Positions 42,929 through 52,543 of a stretch of 64,000 bases of DNA are shown here, piece by piece. The DNA comes from Alistipes_A hominis. GTDB lineage: Bacteria > Bacteroidota > Bacteroidia > Bacteroidales > Rikenellaceae. The stretch is from NCBI RefSeq assembly GCF_014288115.1, contig NZ_JACOOK010000003.1, positions 484,032-548,031 of the forward strand. The letters are read 5' to 3'. The translations under genes and the position numbers were made by a program. The first letter of the stretch is position 1; each line of letters starts with the position of its first letter. The notes under the pieces were generated by a model. It ran no database searches. It had not been told where the DNA came from and saw nothing but the letters and a program-made list of their open reading frames with translations.

Positions 42929-45412
42929 ATGTCGACCGCGATGAAATACGTTTGTTTGTTTTTACTGGGCGCAACCTGCTTTTGCGGAAAGCTGGCGGCC
43001 GGCCCGAATCCCGGGACGCTGTCCCTTTGGTACGACCGGCCCGCTGCCCGCTGGGAAGAGGCGCTTCCGCTGGGCAACGGCCGTCTGGGCGTTATGGTAT
43101 ACGGGGGCTGCGGACGCGAGGAGCTGCAGCTCAACGAAGAGACGATCTGGGCCGGAGGTCCGCACAACAACGTCAATCCGGCCGCCCGGGAAGCGTTGCC
43201 CGAAGTGCGACGGCTGATTTTCGAAGGACGCTACAAAGAGGCTTTCGACCTGTGCGACGAGAATTTCTCTTTGCACGCCTCGCACGGTATGCCGTATCAG
43301 ACGGCCGGTTCGCTGTTGCTGGACTTTCCGGGGCATCGGAACGTTTCGGATTTTTACCGGGATCTGGATCTGGCTACGGCCACGGCTACGGTCGGCTACG
43401 CCGTCGATGGGATACGTTATAAGCGGGAGATGTTTACTTCCTTTTCCGATCAGGTGGCGGTCGTGCGGCTGACGGCTTCCGAACGGCGCCGGATTTCGTT
43501 CCGGATTTCGTTCGCTACCCCGATGCAGAACTACCGGGTAACCACGCAGGGGAACGACCGGCTGCTGATCGACGGCAGAACCGACGGCCATGAAACGATC
43601 CCCGGCCAGGTGGAGTACCGTACGGTCGCGGAGATTTCTCCGGAGGGCGGAACGACGGTCGCCGACAGCGCCGGAATTACGGTGACCGGAGCCGATGCGG
43701 TTACGATCCTGGTTTCGATCGCAACCAATTTCAACGATTACAAAGATATTTCCGGCGATCCGGTCTCCCGGGCCGAGGCTTATTTGACTCAGGCCAAAAA
43801 GAAGTCTTACAAGCGGTTGCGGGCGGATCACATCGCCGCTTACCGTCCGTGGATCGAACGGGTTTCGCTCGATTTGGGCGTCAACGCCCAGGCCGCCAAG
43901 ACGACCGACGCGCGGGTTCGCGAGTTCGCCACGCATTTCGATCCCCAATTGGTGTCGCTGTACTTCCAGTTCGGCCGCTACCTGTTGATCTGTTCGTCGC
44001 AGCCCGGAGGACAGGCGGCCACGTTGCAGGGCATCTGGAACCACCAGACGTTTCCTGCCTGGGACAGCAAATACACGATCAACATCAATACCGAAATGAA
44101 TTACTGGCCCGCCGAAGCGACCAACCTGTCCGAGCTGCACGGCCCGCTGATCGACCTGATCCGCGACCTGAGCGTTACGGGGCGTCAGGCGGCTTCCGGA
44201 ATGTACGGCGCCCGGGGTTGGACGGCCCATCACAATACGGATATCTGGCGCATCAGCGGAATGGTCGATACCCCGCTCAGCGGGATGTGGCCTACGTCGA
44301 ACGCCTGGTTCTGCCAGCATTTGTGGGATCGTTACCTGTTCAGCGGCGATACGGTCTACCTGGCGGAGGTATATCCCGTTATGAAAGGGGCCTGCGAGTT
44401 TTTCCTCGATTTTCTGACCGAGGAGCCCGAGCACGGCTGGCTGGTCTGCGTGCCGTCGATTTCTCCCGAGAACACTCCGGCGAAGGCGGGAATCCACCAT
44501 GCCGTCGTCAGCGGCGCGACGATGGACAACCAGATGGTCTTCGACCTGTTCTCCAATACGATCGCAGCGGCGGAAACCCTCGGCTGCGATGCGGATCTTG
44601 TCGGCGAGCTTCGGGAAAAGCGTTCCCGGCTCGCTCCCATGCAGGTGGGTAGTTGGGGACAGTTGCAGGAGTGGCAGCAGGACTGGGACAATCCCGAAGA
44701 TCGTCACCGGCATGTTTCCCACCTGTGGGGGCTCTATCCCGGACGCCAGATCTCGGCCTATACGACTCCCGATCTTTTCGATGCGGCCCGCACTTCGTTG
44801 ATTCACCGGGGCGACGCTTCGACCGGATGGTCGATGGGCTGGAAGGTTTGCCTGTGGGCCCGTTTTCTGGACGGAAATCATGCCTACAAGCTGATTACCG
44901 ACCAGATCTCGCCGGAGGGCGAATCTTTCGAATCGGGCGGAACCTATCCCAATCTGTTCGATGCGCATCCCCCGTTCCAGATCGACGGAAATTTCGGCTG
45001 TACGGCCGGCATCGCCGAGATGCTGCTGCAAAGCCACGACGGGGTGATCGACCTGTTGCCGGCGCTTCCCGACGTATGGCGGAGCGGACGGGTGTGCGGC
45101 CTGCGGGCCCGGGGCGGTTTCGAGATCGTGCGGATGGAGTGGGACGGCGGCCGGCTGACGCGGGCCGTGATCCGCTCCACGATCGGGGGGAACTGCCGCG
45201 TGCGCTCGTCTTCGGCGCTGCGCTCCTGCAAAGGGGGCGGTTTCCGCACTGCCGAAGGCGAAAATCCGAATCCGCTGTTCGCCCTTCAGCGGATCAATCC
45301 GCCGGTGATCGCTCCCGGCGCGTCGTTGCATCCGGTGGTGTTGCCGACGAAATATACATACGATATAGAAACCGAGGCGGGGCGTGTCTACACCCTGTCG
45401 TTTGCGGAATAA
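42929..45412 (+). CDS. GH95 alpha-L-fucosidase/alpha-L-galactosidase
   Basis: An 827-residue exported enzyme with signal peptide (KYVCLFLLGATCFCGKLAAG). The GH95 opening is LWYDRPAARWEEALPLGNGRLGVMVYGG, then ELQLNEETIWAGGPHNN. The catalytic (alpha/alpha)6 barrel has TININTEMNYWPAEATNLSELH, ARGWTAHHNTDIWR, the acid-bearing CVPSISPENTP and, near the end, FQIDGNFGCTAGIAEML. GH95 members are inverting alpha-L-fucosidases or alpha-L-galactosidases. Its place between the Nudix regulator and xylB argues for a xylan or xyloglucan side chain. A second in-frame ATG lies four codons downstream. It is 44 bases from the regulator gene. Confidence 0.92.
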   Translation: MSTAMKYVCLFLLGATCFCGKLAAGPNPGTLSLWYDRPAARWEEALPLGNGRLGVMVYGGCGREELQLNEETIWAGGPHNNVNPAAREALPEVRRLIFEGRYKEAFDLCDENFSLHASHGMPYQTAGSLLLDFPGHRNVSDFYRDLDLATATATVGYAVDGIRYKREMFTSFSDQVAVVRLTASERRRISFRISFATPMQNYRVTTQGNDRLLIDGRTDGHETIPGQVEYRTVAEISPEGGTTVADSAGITVTGADAVTILVSIATNFNDYKDISGDPVSRAEAYLTQAKKKSYKRLRADHIAAYRPWIERVSLDLGVNAQAAKTTDARVREFATHFDPQLVSLYFQFGRYLLICSSQPGGQAATLQGIWNHQTFPAWDSKYTININTEMNYWPAEATNLSELHGPLIDLIRDLSVTGRQAASGMYGARGWTAHHNTDIWRISGMVDTPLSGMWPTSNAWFCQHLWDRYLFSGDTVYLAEVYPVMKGACEFFLDFLTEEPEHGWLVCVPSISPENTPAKAGIHHAVVSGATMDNQMVFDLFSNTIAAAETLGCDADLVGELREKRSRLAPMQVGSWGQLQEWQQDWDNPEDRHRHVSHLWGLYPGRQISAYTTPDLFDAARTSLIHRGDASTGWSMGWKVCLWARFLDGNHAYKLITDQISPEGESFESGGTYPNLFDAHPPFQIDGNFGCTAGIAEMLLQSHDGVIDLLPALPDVWRSGRVCGLRARGGFEIVRMEWDGGRLTRAVIRSTIGGNCRVRSSSALRSCKGGGFRTAEGENPNPLFALQRINPPVIAPGASLHPVVLPTKYTYDIETEAGRVYTLSFAE

Positions 45413-45425
45413 TAGTACGAACGGG

Positions 45426-46931
45426 ATGAAAACATTAGGTATTGACGTCGGCAGCTCTTCGGTCAAGGTTTCGCTGCTCGACGTGGCGACCGGCGAGTGC
45501 GCCGGGGCCGTGACGCTGCCTTCGGCTGAAATGCCGATCGACGCTCCGCAGCCGGGATGGGCCGAGCAGGATCCCCGGATGTGGTGGAATTACGTGCGGG
45601 AAGGGGTGCGGACGCTCGTCGCGCGGGCCGGAGGGGCCGGCGCCGTGAAAGCGATCGGAATCACGTACCAGATGCACGGACTCGTGTGCCTCGACGAGGC
45701 GGGCGAGCCGTTGCGAAAATCCATTATTTGGTGCGACAGCCGGGCTGTGGAGATCGGGGATCGAGCGTTCGACGCGCTCGGACACGATCGCTGTCTGGAA
45801 CGCCTGTTGAATTCGCCCGGAAATTTTACGGCCTCCAAACTGGCCTGGGTGCGGGAGAACGAGCCGGAAGTTTTTGCCGGAGTGCATCGTTTCATGCTGC
45901 CCGGCGATTACGTGCTGTACCGGTTGACGGGAGAAATGTCTACGACCCGCAGCGGACTGTCCGAGCAGATTTTGTGGGACTTCACTGAGAATAAGCCGGC
46001 CGGTTTCGTCGCCGGTTATTACGGGATCGACCCGAGGACGATTCCTCAGGCGCATCCGTCCATCGGCATACAGGCTCGGGTGGACGCGGCCGCCGCGGCC
46101 GATCTCGGCCTGGAAGCGGGTACGCCGGTCTCTTACCGTGCGGGCGATCAACCGAACAACGCTTTTTCGCTGAACGTGCTAGATCCGGGGGAGGTGGCAG
46201 CTACGGGAGGCACTTCCGGCGTGGTTTACGGTGTGACCGACGTTCCCCGGCCGGACCGGTTTTCGCGGGTCAATACGTTTCTGCATGTGAATCACGAGCC
46301 GCGGCGGCCGCGCTACGGCGTTCTGCTTTGTATCAACGGTACGGGTATCCTGAACGCCTGGGTCAAGAAAACGACGGTCCCGGATATGAGTTATCCGGAA
46401 GTGAACCGGCGGTGCGCGGAGATTCCGGTCGGTAGCGAAGGCGTGTTGATGCTGCCTTTCGGCAACGGGGCGGAGCGTATGCTCGGAAACCGTTATACGG
46501 GGGCCGAAGCGATCGGGCTGGATCTCAACCGGCACGATCGTTTCCACCTGCTCCGCGCCGCGCAGGAGGGGATAGCTTTTGCGTTCCGCTACGGGATGGA
46601 CGTCATGCGGGAGACCGGGTTGCGGCTCCGGGTGATCCGGGCCGGGTATGCGAATCTGTTCCTCAGTCCCGTGTTCCGGCAGACGTTGGCTACCCTGTGC
46701 GGCGCCGACATCGAATTGTACAATACCGACGGGGCTTTGGGCGCCGCCCGGGGCGCGGCTCTCGGCGCCGGACTGTACGCTTCCCGGGAAGAGACGTTCG
46801 CGTCGCTCCGCAAGATCGACGAAGTGCGTCCCGATCCTGCGGACAGGGATGTGTTGGAACGGGGATACGCGCGCTGGAAAGCCGAACTGGAAAACCGGCT
46901 CGGCCGCGCGTCGCACGGAACTTCAGTTTGA
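45426..46931 (+). CDS. xylB: Xylulokinase
   Basis: A 501-residue FGGY carbohydrate kinase phosphorylating D-xylulose to xylulose-5-phosphate. Phosphate-1 motif GIDVGSSSVKVSLLD (residues 5-19), xylulokinase signature MHGLVCLDEAGEPLRKSIIWCDSR, and catalytic-base region YRAGDQPNNAF. Then ATGGTSGVVYG and the C-terminal IRAGYANLFLSPVFRQTLA with GAARGAALGAGLY. The start at 45426 is 13 bases after the GH95 stop. It is colinear with xylA, which supplies its substrate. Confidence 0.94.
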   Translation: MKTLGIDVGSSSVKVSLLDVATGECAGAVTLPSAEMPIDAPQPGWAEQDPRMWWNYVREGVRTLVARAGGAGAVKAIGITYQMHGLVCLDEAGEPLRKSIIWCDSRAVEIGDRAFDALGHDRCLERLLNSPGNFTASKLAWVRENEPEVFAGVHRFMLPGDYVLYRLTGEMSTTRSGLSEQILWDFTENKPAGFVAGYYGIDPRTIPQAHPSIGIQARVDAAAAADLGLEAGTPVSYRAGDQPNNAFSLNVLDPGEVAATGGTSGVVYGVTDVPRPDRFSRVNTFLHVNHEPRRPRYGVLLCINGTGILNAWVKKTTVPDMSYPEVNRRCAEIPVGSEGVLMLPFGNGAERMLGNRYTGAEAIGLDLNRHDRFHLLRAAQEGIAFAFRYGMDVMRETGLRLRVIRAGYANLFLSPVFRQTLATLCGADIELYNTDGALGAARGAALGAGLYASREETFASLRKIDEVRPDPADRDVLERGYARWKAELENRLGRASHGTSV

Positions 46932-46969
46932 AATTTATCTTTAAAAACAATACTAAATCGAATCAAACG

Positions 46970-48283
46970 ATGATGGAATCCATGTTTTCAAAATTCGGCA
47001 AGATCGGGTACGAAGGGCCCGATTCGAAAAATCCGCTGGCGTTTCGCTGGTACGACGAGAACCGGGTCGTGGCGGGCAAGACCATGAAAGAATACCTTCG
47101 TTTCGCGATCGCTTACTGGCATTCGTTCTGCGCCGACGGCAGCGATCAGTTCGGAGGCGGCACCCATCGTTTCCCGTGGGACGGTATCGCCGATCCGGTG
47201 GAGCAGGCGAAGGTCAAGATGGATTCGGCTTTCGATTTCTTCGTGAAAATCGGCGCTCCGTACTATTGCTTTCACGATGTCGATCTCGTCCGCGAAGGCG
47301 GCTCCGTAGCCGAATACGAGAAGAATTTGCAGGCTGTCGTGGAGTATGCCGGGCAGAAGCAGCGGGAGACCGGCGTAAAGTTGCTGTGGGGGACGGCCAA
47401 TGTGTTCGGTAACGGTCGGTACATGAACGGCGCGGCGACCAATCCCGACTTCGCGGCGGTTTCGCGCGCGGCCGTGCAGATCAAAAACGCGATCGACGCG
47501 ACCATCGCTCTCGGAGGCGAAAATTACGTGTTCTGGGGAGGCCGCGAAGGGTATATGTCTCTGCTCAATACGGATATGAAACGGGAGAAGGAGCACCTGG
47601 CGACGATGCTGACCCTGGCCCGCGACTACGCTCGTAAAAACGGGTTTCAGGGGACGTTCCTCGTCGAGCCCAAGCCGATGGAACCGACCAAACACCAGTA
47701 CGATTACGATACCGAAACCGTGATCGGCTTCCTGCGTCACTACGGCCTGGACAAGGACTTCAAGGTGAATATCGAAGTCAACCACGCCACGCTGGCCGGT
47801 CACACCTTCGAGCACGAACTGCAATGTGCGGCCGATGCGGGGATGTTGGGCAGTATCGACGCCAACCGGGGCGACGCGCAGAACGGTTGGGACACCGACC
47901 AGTTTCCGATCAACCTGCAGGAGACCGTCGAGGCGATGCTCGTGATCCTACGCAACGGCGGATTCGGTTCGGGAGGCGTGAATTTCGACGCTAAGACCCG
48001 CCGCAATTCGACCGACGCGGAAGACCTTTTCATCGCCCACATCGCCGGGATGGACACCTTCGCCCGGGCTTTGTTGATCGCCGATACGATCCTGCGCGAT
48101 TCGCCGCTCGAACAGTGGCGCAAGCAGCGCTACGCTTCGTTCGACAGCGGCAAAGGCGCCGAATTCGAACAGGGAAAGCTGACCCTCGAGGCGTTGCGCG
48201 ATCTGGCCGCTGCGGCCGGAGAACCCGCGACCGTCAGCGGGAAACAGGAAAAATACGAGCAACTGCTTTCGATGTATATCTAA
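46970..48283 (+). CDS. xylA: Xylose isomerase
   Basis: A 437-residue class II xylose isomerase, the usual length, converting D-xylose to D-xylulose with two divalent metals. Catalytic histidine in YYCFHDVDLVREG, metal ligands in FLVEPKPMEPTKHQYD and VNIEVNHATLAGHTFEHEL, then DANRGDAQNGWDTDQFP and the late ligand region GGVNFDAKTRRNS. Two tandem ATG codons start the gene. It lies 38 bases after xylB, in a spacer that includes TATCTTTA, a weak possible internal -7 element. Confidence 0.96.
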   Translation: MMESMFSKFGKIGYEGPDSKNPLAFRWYDENRVVAGKTMKEYLRFAIAYWHSFCADGSDQFGGGTHRFPWDGIADPVEQAKVKMDSAFDFFVKIGAPYYCFHDVDLVREGGSVAEYEKNLQAVVEYAGQKQRETGVKLLWGTANVFGNGRYMNGAATNPDFAAVSRAAVQIKNAIDATIALGGENYVFWGGREGYMSLLNTDMKREKEHLATMLTLARDYARKNGFQGTFLVEPKPMEPTKHQYDYDTETVIGFLRHYGLDKDFKVNIEVNHATLAGHTFEHELQCAADAGMLGSIDANRGDAQNGWDTDQFPINLQETVEAMLVILRNGGFGSGGVNFDAKTRRNSTDAEDLFIAHIAGMDTFARALLIADTILRDSPLEQWRKQRYASFDSGKGAEFEQGKLTLEALRDLAAAAGEPATVSGKQEKYEQLLSMYI

Positions 48284-48291
48284 TGCCGTGA

Positions 48292-48328
48292 GGCGGGAGC
48301 GCAGCGAATTTTCCGTTGCGCTCCCGCC
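48292..48328 (+). terminator. Hairpin between xylA and xylE
   Basis: Perfect 12-bp stem GGCGGGAGCGCA/TGCGCTCCCGCC with a 13-base internal region that pairs further, 8 bases after the xylA stop. It is followed by TTTCGTC, a poor T-run, so partial termination that lowers transporter expression is likely. Confidence 0.55.
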
Positions 48329-48356
48329 TTTCGTCTAAAATGAACCTGAAAAGAAA

Positions 48357-49763
48357 ATGAATAAAAGCAACGGTTATCTGATATTTCTGACGCTGGTGGC
48401 TACCTTGGGCGGATTGTTGTTCGGGTACGATACGGCGGTGATTTCGGGGACGGTGAAATACCTCGATCTCAATTTCGTCGTACCGCTCGGCTTGGACGAA
48501 ACGGCGGCCAGCTCTCTGCTCGGTTTCGCCGTGTCGAGCGCCCTGATCGGCTGTGTGATCGGCGGATTGATCGGCGGGGTGATGGCTACCCGGCTGGGGC
48601 GTAAGCGGAGCCTGATGGCGGCCGCCGTCCTTTTTATCGTTTCGGCCGTCGGGTCGGCCTATCCCGAAATGGGATTCGGCGACGGCGATCCGCACGAGTT
48701 TCTGCCCCATTTCATCGTCTACCGGATCATCGGCGGTATCGGGGTGGGGCTGGCTTCGATGCTGTCGCCGATGTACATTGCCGAAATGGCGCCGGCCGGC
48801 CGGCGGGGCAGCCTGGTTTCGTGGAACCAGTTCGCCATTATTTTCGGAATGCTGGTAGTCTACTTCGTCAATTACGGCATTGCGCTGAGCGGGGACGAGC
48901 AGTGGCTTACGACGACCGGTTGGCGGTTGATGTTCCTGTCCGAGGTGATTCCGGCTTCCTGCCTGCTGCTGCTGATTTTCTGCGTTCCCGAGAGTCCGCG
49001 GTGGTTGGTGATGAAAGGACAGGATCGAAGAGCCGCGGCGATCCTGCGCCGCGTGGATCCCGCGACGGATACGGATGCCGAGGTGCGGGACATTCGCAGG
49101 TCGCTCGCGGGTTCCGTCCGCTCGAAGCTGTTCAGTTACGGCGCCGCCGTGATCGTGATCGGCGTCCTGCTCTCCGTATTCCAGCAGTTCGTGGGGATCA
49201 ACGTGGTGCTGTACTACGCTCCGGAGATTTTCCGCAGTATGGGCATGGGTACCAACGCGGCCCTGGCCCAGACGATTATCGTAGGCGTGATTAACCTGTC
49301 TTTTACGGTGTTGGCCATATTTACGGTCGATCGTTTCGGTCGCAAACCGTTGATGATTATCGGCAGTCTGGGTATGGCCGTCAGTATGGTCACGCTCGGA
49401 CTCACCTTCTATACGCAGCATATGGGATGGCTTTCGCTGGCCGCCATGCTGTGTTATACGGCTTCGTTCGCCATGTCGTGGGGGCCGGTCTGCTGGGTGC
49501 TGCTGTCCGAGATTTTTCCCAACCGGATCCGCGGTCAGGCCATGGCGTTGGCCGTTGCCGCGCAGTGGGTCGCCAATTACGTGGTGTCCTGGACTTTCCC
49601 GATGATGGACAAATCGAGCTACCTGATCGAGCATTTCCACCACGGGTTCGCTTACTGGATTTATGCGCTGATGGGGTTGGCCTCTGCGTTTTTTATGGTT
49701 AAATTTGTCCCCGAAACGAAAGGAAAGTCGCTGGAGGAGATGGAGAAGTTGTTTAAAAAATAG
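48357..49763 (+). CDS. xylE: MFS D-xylose:H+ symporter
   Basis: A 468-residue sugar porter of the major facilitator superfamily with twelve membrane helices. Family motifs: GGLLFGYDTAVISG in helix 1, RLGRKRS in the loop 2-3, YRIIGGIGVGLAS, PESPRWLVMKG at the central loop, QQFVGINVVLYYAPEIF in helix 7, DRFGRKPL and the C-terminal VPETKGKSLEEME. The pattern matches XylE-type D-xylose importers. It is downstream of xylA behind a hairpin. Selectivity for xylose is inferred from context. Confidence 0.93.
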   Translation: MNKSNGYLIFLTLVATLGGLLFGYDTAVISGTVKYLDLNFVVPLGLDETAASSLLGFAVSSALIGCVIGGLIGGVMATRLGRKRSLMAAAVLFIVSAVGSAYPEMGFGDGDPHEFLPHFIVYRIIGGIGVGLASMLSPMYIAEMAPAGRRGSLVSWNQFAIIFGMLVVYFVNYGIALSGDEQWLTTTGWRLMFLSEVIPASCLLLLIFCVPESPRWLVMKGQDRRAAAILRRVDPATDTDAEVRDIRRSLAGSVRSKLFSYGAAVIVIGVLLSVFQQFVGINVVLYYAPEIFRSMGMGTNAALAQTIIVGVINLSFTVLAIFTVDRFGRKPLMIIGSLGMAVSMVTLGLTFYTQHMGWLSLAAMLCYTASFAMSWGPVCWVLLSEIFPNRIRGQAMALAVAAQWVANYVVSWTFPMMDKSSYLIEHFHHGFAYWIYALMGLASAFFMVKFVPETKGKSLEEMEKLFKK

Positions 49764-49868
49764 TCGTTCTGCCGGCGGAACGTCTTGTCCGCAGCAATGC
49801 CGTTTCATCGCGGCGGAGGGGACAGCCGGCGAAACGGAGATTAAGTCGTTTAAAATAAAATACGGAAA

Positions 49869-52430
49869 ATGAAGAAATTGTTATGCGGGATCGGCTTGCT
49901 GCTGTGCTGCGGGGGGACGTTGTCCGCCCAGCCGGAAGTGATCGCCGATCCGAACATTCCGATCGAGGAGCGGATTCAGAATGCGATCGAGCGGATGACG
50001 CCCGAAGAGAAGGTGCGGTTGTGTTTCGGCGGAGACAAGTTCGGCGAGGTGGTGCTGCCGGGCGTTCCGCGGCTGGGGATTCTGCCCATGTACGCGGCCG
50101 ACGGTCCCCGGGGCATACGCGCCGGTGCGGTGACGGTATTTCCGTCCGGGTTGGGGTTGGCCGCTACGTGGAATCCCGCGCTGGTCGAAGAGACCGGACG
50201 CGTGATCGGCAGCGAGAGCCGGGCCAACGGCATATCCATGGTATTCGGCCCTGCGTTCAACATCAACCGCGATCCGCTGGGCGGGCGCTTTTTCGAATAC
50301 CTGACCGAAGATCCTTTCCTCAGCGGGAAGCTCGCCGCCGCACAGGTGCGCGGGATACAGAGCGAAGGCGTTTCGGCCTGCATCAAGCACTTCGCGGCGA
50401 ACGGCCGCGACCTGAATCGCAATTGGTACATGAGCAACGTAGACGAGCGGACGCTGCGCGAAATTTACCTGCGCGGTTTCGAAATAGCGGTCGAAGAGGG
50501 CGACCCGTGGGGGTGCATGACGGCGGCCAACGGACTGAACGGCGACCTGTGCAGCGACAGCAGGTGGCTGCTCAACGATGTGCTGAAGGGCGAATGGGGT
50601 TTCAAGGGACTGGTGCTTACCGATTTCTGCCACTCCCGTTCTACCGAGAAAGCGGCTCTGGCCGGACTGGATATCGATATGCCGTGGGGCGATTTCGAGA
50701 CGATCAAATTCGGAAAACCGTTGATGGACGCCGTAGCCCGCGGCGATGTGCCGCAGTCGGTGCTCGACGAGATGGTGCGCCGCATCCTTTGGGTGAAGTG
50801 GAAAACCGGTATGCTCGATCACAAGGATATGAAGGCGGGCGCTGCGCTCAATACGCCGGAGAATCAGCAGGTGGCCCGCCGGGCTGCCGCAGAGAGTATG
50901 GTGCTGCTGAAAAACGACGGCGGTTTGCTGCCGCTCGATATCGACAAGACGAAGAAGGTCGTGCTGATCGGTCCCAATTGCGCCCAGCGTTTCTGCGTGC
51001 TGGGACTCGGCGGAAGTTCGGGCGCTCAGGCCGTGTACGAGACTACGCCGCTCAAGGGTCTGGAAGCCAAACTGGCCGGCAAGGCCGACTTGGCCTACCT
51101 GCCGCTGACCGGGGATTCGGAATTCCAGCCGATCCCGAACGAATGCTGGGTCGGCAAGGACGGACGCAACGGCGTTACGGCCGTTTACCGCAAACAGGGC
51201 AGCGGCGACGTGCAGCAGGAACGTATCGAGCCGGTCGTCGATTTCACCTGGTTCAACGCATCGCCCGTCCCGGGAAAAATCGAGCCCGGATACGTGCATG
51301 CTACCGTCGAAGGTAAGCTCAAAGCTCCCGTTACCGGAAACTATACCCTGCGCTTGATTACCGACGACCATGCCGAACTGTGGGTCAGCGATATGGGGGC
51401 CCAGGCGGTACGCAACGCCGAGGCGGGCGTCCCGCAGCGCAATACGGCGATGTTCTTCTTCGAGGCGGGCAAGACCTACGACGTCCGGATCGACTATTCG
51501 CAGTCGCCCGACGGTCGAAAAAACGCTACGGAGATGAATTATTGGGCCAAAGACAATCCTTCGCTGCGCTTGGAATGGGCCATGCCGAGCGATGCCGATA
51601 TCATTGCCGGGCAGATCGCCCCGTATAGAGAGCAGTTGGCCGATGCCGATGCGATCGTTTTCGTAGGGGGCACCGACCACAACCTCGATTGCGAAGGGCG
51701 CGACCGGACGTCGATGCAGTTCCCGCAGGGGCAGACCGAACTGATCCGTCAGGTTTCGGCGATCAACGGCAAGACGATCGTCGTGCTGATGCACGGGGCT
51801 CCGATCGACCTGCCGTGGATCGACCGCGTGCCGGCGGTGCTGGATATGTTTTTCCCCGGTATGGAAGGGGGAACCGCGATGGCCGATATCCTTTTCGGCG
51901 ACGCCGATCCTTCTGGTCGGCTTACGTTCAGTTGGCCGGAGCGTCTGGAGGATTCCCCTGTCTACAAACTGGCGACGCAGGATGTGGACAACGTCAATTA
52001 CGAAGATAGCCTGATGGTCGGCTACCGCTATTTCGATACGAAGCGGGTGACGCCCCGGTACGAATTCGGTTACGGATTGAGCTATACGACTTTCGACTAC
52101 TCGAAGATGAAAGTGAAAAAAGACGGGGATAACTGCATCGTGACGTTGAACGTGAAAAATACCGGTTCGCGCGACGGGGCCGAAGTGGTTCAGATCTATG
52201 TGGGCCAGAAAAACTGCCGCTATACGCGTCCTGTTCACGAACTGAAAGCCTTCGACAAAGTCTTCCTCAAGCCCGGCGAAAGCCGCGAGGTGACTTTTAC
52301 GCTCGACAAGGACGCTTTCTCGTACTGGAATCCCGACCGCCGCGCCTGGGTGCGCGATTCGGACGAGTTTACGATCGAAGCCGGTCACTCCTCGCGGGAT
52401 ATCCGCCGGAGCGCGAAGGTGCGTTTCTGA
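49869..52430 (+). CDS. GH3 exo-glycosidase with PA14 insertion
   Basis: An 853-residue exported enzyme with signal peptide MKKLLCGIGLLLCCGGTLSAQ. The N-terminal barrel shows PMYAADGPRGIR, KHFAANGRD and the nucleophile loop LVLTDFCHS with Asp252, where the usual SDW is TDF. A PA14 domain (about residues 435-570, TGNYTLRLITDDHAELWVSD) interrupts the second alpha/beta domain, which resumes at VFVGGTDHNLDCEGRDR. A fibronectin-III-like tail ends the protein (VTLNVKNTGSRDGAEVVQIYVG). It is a beta-glucosidase/beta-xylosidase-type enzyme. As last gene of the xylose operon, it could release xylose or glucose from xylan or xyloglucan fragments. Confidence 0.9.
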   Translation: MKKLLCGIGLLLCCGGTLSAQPEVIADPNIPIEERIQNAIERMTPEEKVRLCFGGDKFGEVVLPGVPRLGILPMYAADGPRGIRAGAVTVFPSGLGLAATWNPALVEETGRVIGSESRANGISMVFGPAFNINRDPLGGRFFEYLTEDPFLSGKLAAAQVRGIQSEGVSACIKHFAANGRDLNRNWYMSNVDERTLREIYLRGFEIAVEEGDPWGCMTAANGLNGDLCSDSRWLLNDVLKGEWGFKGLVLTDFCHSRSTEKAALAGLDIDMPWGDFETIKFGKPLMDAVARGDVPQSVLDEMVRRILWVKWKTGMLDHKDMKAGAALNTPENQQVARRAAAESMVLLKNDGGLLPLDIDKTKKVVLIGPNCAQRFCVLGLGGSSGAQAVYETTPLKGLEAKLAGKADLAYLPLTGDSEFQPIPNECWVGKDGRNGVTAVYRKQGSGDVQQERIEPVVDFTWFNASPVPGKIEPGYVHATVEGKLKAPVTGNYTLRLITDDHAELWVSDMGAQAVRNAEAGVPQRNTAMFFFEAGKTYDVRIDYSQSPDGRKNATEMNYWAKDNPSLRLEWAMPSDADIIAGQIAPYREQLADADAIVFVGGTDHNLDCEGRDRTSMQFPQGQTELIRQVSAINGKTIVVLMHGAPIDLPWIDRVPAVLDMFFPGMEGGTAMADILFGDADPSGRLTFSWPERLEDSPVYKLATQDVDNVNYEDSLMVGYRYFDTKRVTPRYEFGYGLSYTTFDYSKMKVKKDGDNCIVTLNVKNTGSRDGAEVVQIYVGQKNCRYTRPVHELKAFDKVFLKPGESREVTFTLDKDAFSYWNPDRRAWVRDSDEFTIEAGHSSRDIRRSAKVRF

Positions 52431-52450
52431 TCTTTCCGAAACGGTTATGA

Positions 52451-52484
52451 CGAAGGCCGGCGTCCATCGGGACGCCGGCCTTCG
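52451..52484 (+). terminator. Terminator after GH3 (end of xylose operon)
   Basis: Perfect 15-bp stem CGAAGGCCGGCGTCC/GGACGCCGGCCTTCG with loop ATCG, 20 bases after the GH3 stop. It is followed by TTCTGG, so the T-run is weak but the stem is very stable. Confidence 0.7.
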
Positions 52485-52492
52485 TTCTGGAA

Positions 52493-52527
52493 GCGACAGA
52501 CCATCGGAATCTGCGATGGTTTGTCGC
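52493..52527 (-). terminator. Hairpin at the end of the GH106 gene
   Basis: GCGACAGACCATCG pairing with CGATGGTTTGTCGC (14 bp with one G-U wobble), 16 bases beyond the GH106 stop. It serves the convergent minus-strand gene. Confidence 0.55.
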
Positions 52528-52543
52528 GTTTACGCATCCGGAT

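Noticed and set aside
42962..45466. Long open minus-strand frame antisense to GH95 (over 800 codons)
   Set aside because: High GC and biased codon use leave antisense frames open. Its product is arginine/histidine-rich with no motif, while the plus strand encodes a full GH95 enzyme.
46697..46969. N-terminal extension of xylose isomerase into xylB
   Set aside because: Class II xylose isomerases are about 437 residues and start near FSKFGKI, which matches the ATG at 46970.
49881..52388. Long open minus-strand frame antisense to GH3
   Set aside because: Composition typical of an antisense shadow, no start context or domain. The GH3 frame is complete with signal peptide and catalytic motifs.
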